Below, piece by piece: positions 60,398 to 64,000 of a stretch of 64,000 nucleotides of DNA. The position numbers and the translations under genes are program-made. Positions within the stretch are counted from its first letter, which is position 1, and each line of letters opens with the position of its first letter. The DNA comes from Verrucomicrobiia bacterium (lineage in GTDB: Bacteria; Verrucomicrobiota; Verrucomicrobiia; Limisphaerales; JAEYXS01): assembly GCA_036405135.1 (NCBI GenBank), contig DASWYF010000033.1, forward strand, positions 64,001 through 128,000, in the 5' to 3' direction. The notes under the pieces are model-generated. The model was not told the origin of the DNA, made no database searches, and saw nothing but the letters and a program-made list of their open reading frames with translations.

Positions 60398-62121
60398 GCG
60401 CTTACCAGCCACCACCGCAGAAGACGATCGTAGATCACCTGGCGATCCTCGTTTGTCCGCTGGTCATCATGGTGATGGTGGGGAGCCTGGCACTGTTTTT
60501 GGCTAAGATCGGTTACACGGGGCGTTATGTCTCGCGCGTGAATTGGGCGTTGTGCTGGTTCGTGTTGGCTTCCGTACTCACATCTCGCATTGGGATTCAA
60601 TACGGTTCGGAGCGGGCTTCTATTTATGGATTATTCTTGGGTGGCGCCATCGCCGTGTTCTTCTGGCGGTTCCTAGGGTTTGGCATGCCGCTGTATATCC
60701 TGCTCGCGATCCTGTGTTTCATCTGGTGGTGCACGAGCCAGCTCACGTGGGACTGCACGATGATCGATGATGATGAAGATTCCTCAGGGCAAGGTTTGCT
60801 GGAGGCATCGGGGTTGGACGGCAATGCGGCGAAGGAAGCGCAGGAGGAGACGAAGAAACATCAACTTCGGCGGAAGCGCAAGCTGTGGTGGCAACATCTC
60901 TTCGGCAGTCAGGCGAATCGCAAAGGACAACCGCATGCGCCGGGCATCTGGATCATCCTGTTCTCGCTGCTGGCGCTACCATTGTTTGGCATCGGCCAGT
61001 TGAAGTTCGGTTCCGCAGATTCGCCGGACCGGCGGTTCGGTTTCATGCTGCTGGGTATTTATGTCGCGGCTTCGTTGACGTTGCTGTTACTCACGAGCTT
61101 CTTGGGATTGCGTCGTTACTTGCGTCAGCGGCGGCTGGAGATGCCGGCAATCATCACGGGTTCGTGGATGATCTATGGCGTGATCCTTGCGGCCTTGGTG
61201 ATGGGCGCGTGCCTCTTGCTGCCGCGACCGAATGCGCAGTTCACGCTCACGGCCTTCGTCAACAAGGTGAGCCAGGAGATTGAGCAGAAGGCATCTAAGT
61301 ATTCGATGCTTGGCGGGGAATCAGCGCAGGGCGAAGGCAAGCGCAAGGGAGAAGGTGAAGGCGAGCCGAAGGGTGAGGAGCAGGACAAAGGCAGCGGCGG
61401 CGAGAAGAAAGGCGAGAGCAAGGGCAAGACAGGCGCAGGGGAGGAAAAAGGAGAGGGCCAAGGAAAGCAGAAGTCAGAACCTGGCGAGCAGAAGAGTGAT
61501 GCGAAGAAAGGCGAAGTCTCAAACGAAGGCCAGAAAGATGGTGAAGGGCAACGCCCGGAGAATCCGACGGAGCAGCCGACATTGACGCCGCAGGAGGAGA
61601 AGACGAACTGGATCAAGTGGATCATCTACGGGTTGCTTGCGCTGACGGCGCTGTATCTCCTCTGGCGTTATCGGCAGATCATCAAGAAAACATTGGCTGC
61701 CATGTGGCAGGCTATCTGCAAATTCTTCCGTGAACTGTTGGATTCATTCAAACGGGTGCCACGTCCGGAAGCATTGGAGTCGAAACAAAACGAAATACCA
61801 AAGCGGCGATTCAGTGAGTTCATGAATCCTTTCATCGCGGGGAAGACGATGTCATCGGACGAACTGGTGGCGTATACGTTTGAGGCGTTACAATGTTGGG
61901 CGAGTGAGCATGGAGCGGCCCGGGCGCACGGAGAGACGCCGTATGAATTTGCGGGACGATTGGGAAACAAGGAACCGATGCTGGCGGAGGATGCGCGGCA
62001 ACTGGCGTGGTTCTATACGCGGATGGCGTATGCGCAGCAGAGTCCGCCTGAGAGCGTGGTAAAGAATGCGCGGAGTTTGTGGGAGTTCATGAGTGTGGCG
62101 GGGGTGGTTGAGGTGAGGTGA
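60394..62121 (+). CDS. DUF4129-type membrane protein with charged low-complexity linker
   Basis: The 575-residue protein has several membrane helices in the N-terminal half (about 20-120 and 195-300), a linker of about 90 residues composed almost only of Gly, Glu, Lys, Gln and Ser (about 310-400), one further helix (WIIYGLLALTALYLLWRY) and a C-terminal helical domain of DUF4129 type (FTRMAYAQQ, SLWEFM). It is probably the third partner of MoxR and DUF58, as in transglutaminase-type operons, although the transglutaminase gene itself is missing from this operon. The start is the ATG of an ATGA overlap. Confidence 0.85.
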   Translation: MSAYQPPPQKTIVDHLAILVCPLVIMVMVGSLALFLAKIGYTGRYVSRVNWALCWFVLASVLTSRIGIQYGSERASIYGLFLGGAIAVFFWRFLGFGMPLYILLAILCFIWWCTSQLTWDCTMIDDDEDSSGQGLLEASGLDGNAAKEAQEETKKHQLRRKRKLWWQHLFGSQANRKGQPHAPGIWIILFSLLALPLFGIGQLKFGSADSPDRRFGFMLLGIYVAASLTLLLLTSFLGLRRYLRQRRLEMPAIITGSWMIYGVILAALVMGACLLLPRPNAQFTLTAFVNKVSQEIEQKASKYSMLGGESAQGEGKRKGEGEGEPKGEEQDKGSGGEKKGESKGKTGAGEEKGEGQGKQKSEPGEQKSDAKKGEVSNEGQKDGEGQRPENPTEQPTLTPQEEKTNWIKWIIYGLLALTALYLLWRYRQIIKKTLAAMWQAICKFFRELLDSFKRVPRPEALESKQNEIPKRRFSEFMNPFIAGKTMSSDELVAYTFEALQCWASEHGAARAHGETPYEFAGRLGNKEPMLAEDARQLAWFYTRMAYAQQSPPESVVKNARSLWEFMSVAGVVEVR

Positions 62122-62162
62122 GGTTTTCAATCCGCTTGGCTCGCTCAACCCTCATCACGGCT

Positions 62163-62199
62163 CTCTCCCTGGCCGAAGTTCGGCTTCCCAAAGGGAGAG
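62163..62199. repeat. CTCTCCCT/AGGGAGAG inverted repeat
   Basis: CTCTCCCT (62163-62170) pairs with AGGGAGAG (62192-62199), with an inner palindrome GCCGAAGTTCGGC. Without a T tract it resembles a dispersed intergenic repeat more than a terminator of the MoxR operon. Confidence 0.55.
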
Positions 62200-62262
62200 G
62201 GAGAACATTTGACGCTCCCTTAAAATGATATGGGGCGGTGATTTTCGAATGCGCCGTTGCGA

Positions 62263-62295
62263 AAAGGGTTTGGGCATCGCGGCAACGATGCCCAA
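62263..62295 (-). terminator. Terminator of recN
   Basis: TTGGGCATCG (62270-62279) pairs with CGATGCCCAA (62286-62295) around a 6-nt loop. On the minus strand the hairpin is followed by ACCCTTTTC, and it lies 12 bp behind the recN stop. Confidence 0.75.
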
Positions 62296-62307
62296 CCGGG
62301 ATAAGGC

Positions 62308-63996
62308 TTACTTCCGTTTCGCAGATTTTAGAAGGGATTCGGCGTGGGTGCGGGCAGCCGCAGATTGTCCGCCGAGCATGCGGGCAATCTCGCTTACGCG
62401 CGATTTCTCATCGAGCAATTCGAGGGACGTGGTGGTGCGGCCTTCGGCGACGTGTTTGGCCACGACGTAATGGGCATCTGCACAGGCAGCCACGGGGGCG
62501 AGGTGCGTGATGCAGAGGGCTTGGCGATTCGCACCGATTTGGCGCATCTTGTCGCCCACAGCATTCGCAGTTTCACCACCTACATTCGCATCCACTTCAT
62601 CGAAGACGAGCACGGGGATCTGATCGTGTGCGGCGAGGACCGTTTTCAATGCGAGCATCACCCGGGCCATTTCACCTGAACTCGCGATGGCACGGAGCGG
62701 GTGAGCAGGTTCACCAGGATTCGGAGCGAAGAGAAATTCGATGGTGTCCAGGCCGGAGCTGGCGGGGAGTTTATCGCTAGAAACTTCGGTGGCGCTTTCG
62801 ATCCGTACATCGAACTGGCTTTGCTTGAAGCCGAGGTCGGTGAGTTGGGTGACGACGGCTTTGCTCAATTTGGGCACGAGCTTCTTGCGTTTGGCGCTGA
62901 GATCTTTGCCGGCTTCCATCATCTGCTTGTTCAGCTTGGTGATGCCGGTGTTGATGCGTTCCAGTTCGGCATCGCGGCTCTCAAGCTGGCGCAATTTATC
63001 CGCACTCTCCTCACCGAAGGCGATGACATCGCCGAGAGTGGAACCGTACTTGCGCTTGAGCGTGTGGATGAGGTTCAGGCGCTGCTCGACTTCTGCCAGG
63101 CGTTCGGGATCGATATCCACGCGATCGGCATATTGTGTGAGCGCGTGCTGGAGATCGTTCAGAGTGGAGACGGCGGTGGCGTGGAGCTCAGCCATCGAAG
63201 AGACAGAGGAATCGATGCGCTGGAGTTCATGTAAGGTCCGCCCCACGGCACCGAGGGAATCCATGGCGTTGCTCTCGGCTTCGGACAAGGCGCCGAGGGC
63301 GTTGCGGCTGAGTTCGATGAGGCGCGCGGAGTTCGTGCCACGTTGGTACTCTTCATCGAGGCCCGCTTCTTCATCCGGTTTCACGCGGGCGGCGGTGATC
63401 TCGTTCGCCTGATGGCGGAGGAGATCGAGTTGCTGCGCATAGGTCCGCTCATCCACGACGAGATCGGCCTTTTGCGCTTCGAGTTCCTGACGTTGCTTCA
63501 CCAAGCCGGCAAATTGCGCGCGCGCTTCGGCCAAGCCTCCGAAAGAGTCGAGGATATCGAGCTGCTTGGAAGCGTGCAGTAGAGACTGATGATCGTGCGG
63601 GCCGTGCATGTCCACGAGCCATTCGCCGAGTGTGCCGAGGGCGTTGAGCGTGGTGGGTGAGCCGTTCACGAACTGGCGGTTCGCGCCGGTGGCGGTGAAG
63701 GTGCGCTTGATGACGAGCTGACCGTCTTCACACGGTTCCAAGCCGTTCTCATCCAAAAATTCTTTGAGCGGGACCTTGAGCTGCGAGACATCGAAGACGC
63801 CTTCCACGGTGCAGGCATCGGTGCCGCTGCGGATGAGGGTACGGTCGGCGCGCTCGCCGAGCAGGAGGTTCAGTGCACCGATGATGATGGACTTGCCTGC
63901 GCCGGTCTCGCCGGTGAGGGCGTTAAAACCGGGGCGGAACTCCACCGTCAGGTCACTGACCAGCGCGAGATTCTTGATGCGCAACGTGCTTAACAT
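62308..63996 (-). CDS. recN: DNA repair protein RecN
   Basis: The 562-residue protein is complete: Walker A in GETGAGKSIIIGAL at the N-terminus, a central coiled coil (about 150-370) with the ECR-like region, and the C-terminal ABC signature and Walker B (SGEMARVMLAL, VLVFDEVDANVGGETA). RecN is an SMC-like ATPase that tethers DNA ends in double-strand break repair. Together with DprA and RuvB it makes three recombination genes in this window, unlinked to each other. It starts only 4 bp from the window edge, so any upstream partner (often argR or nadK) cannot be seen. Confidence 0.96.
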   Translation of the reverse strand: MLSTLRIKNLALVSDLTVEFRPGFNALTGETGAGKSIIIGALNLLLGERADRTLIRSGTDACTVEGVFDVSQLKVPLKEFLDENGLEPCEDGQLVIKRTFTATGANRQFVNGSPTTLNALGTLGEWLVDMHGPHDHQSLLHASKQLDILDSFGGLAEARAQFAGLVKQRQELEAQKADLVVDERTYAQQLDLLRHQANEITAARVKPDEEAGLDEEYQRGTNSARLIELSRNALGALSEAESNAMDSLGAVGRTLHELQRIDSSVSSMAELHATAVSTLNDLQHALTQYADRVDIDPERLAEVEQRLNLIHTLKRKYGSTLGDVIAFGEESADKLRQLESRDAELERINTGITKLNKQMMEAGKDLSAKRKKLVPKLSKAVVTQLTDLGFKQSQFDVRIESATEVSSDKLPASSGLDTIEFLFAPNPGEPAHPLRAIASSGEMARVMLALKTVLAAHDQIPVLVFDEVDANVGGETANAVGDKMRQIGANRQALCITHLAPVAACADAHYVVAKHVAEGRTTTSLELLDEKSRVSEIARMLGGQSAAARTHAESLLKSAKRK

Positions 63997-64000
63997 GCAA

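Overview
The window looks like a chromosomal segment from a Gram-negative member of the Verrucomicrobiota, most probably the Limisphaerales/Pedosphaera side (inference from gene content; no marker RNA is present). Supporting traits are several H-X9-DG type II pseudopilins with the phylum-typical [17 protein letters not shown] helix, a giant PVC-type beta-propeller protein, a formylglycine sulfatase, Tat-exported Gfo/Idh/MocA and PQQ-propeller proteins, WaaA (so LPS is made) and many exported proteins or lipoproteins. I found about 56 genes, no tRNA, rRNA, CRISPR array or prophage, and one IS200-like element.

Layout. 1-5,000: the tail of an SGNH hydrolase, a small conserved hypothetical, then a tandem duplication of a lipoprotein + H-X9-DG pseudopilin operon; each copy has the same terminator stem and the same box about 56 bp upstream of its ATG. 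5,000-14,100: VOC protein, radical SAM enzyme, membrane protein, aconitase AcnA, LRR protein, DprA and a CusF-Sco copper lipoprotein. 14,300-18,700: a 1,469-residue SGNH/propeller/HEAT/discoidin/cupredoxin protein. 18,800-28,400: another pseudopilin, a U32/RlhA-like protein with in-frame palindromic repeat insertions, an M14 carboxypeptidase, a nine-domain IPT/TIG protein and a predicted barrel. 28,400-31,450: dnaN-lspA and a cysteine desulfurase. 31,800-36,000: a NarL-type regulator followed by a PilV/PilW/PilX-like minor pilin operon. 36,000-41,900: GT-C membrane protein, orphan, Gfo/Idh/MocA, DoxX, PQQ propeller. 41,953-42,614: IS200-like element bounded by 38-39 bp hairpin-rich inverted repeats. 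42,600-45,300: LysR regulator, ferredoxin, ChrA transporter. 45,400-50,100: ruvB with two small neighbours, ceramidase-like protein, WaaA. 50,200-55,500: sulfatase, transglutaminase, PaaK-like ligase, EamA-like protein, BamE-like lipoprotein, YkgJ-type protein. 55,500-57,700: a phospholipid operon (CDP-alcohol phosphatidyltransferase, PlsC, CdsA) with ATGA overlaps. 57,900-62,100: a MoxR-DUF58-DUF4129 operon, again with ATGA overlaps. The window ends with recN.

The main themes are envelope biogenesis (LPS, phospholipid, lipoprotein maturation, type IV pilus/pseudopilin parts), DNA uptake and repair (DprA, RuvB, RecN, beta clamp) and exported catabolic or metal proteins. The points most worth a second look are the duplicated pseudopilin-lipoprotein module, the palindromic elements tolerated inside the U32 gene, the compact hairpin-bounded IS200-like element, and the cupredoxin that stands where related proteins usually carry a cytochrome c domain.
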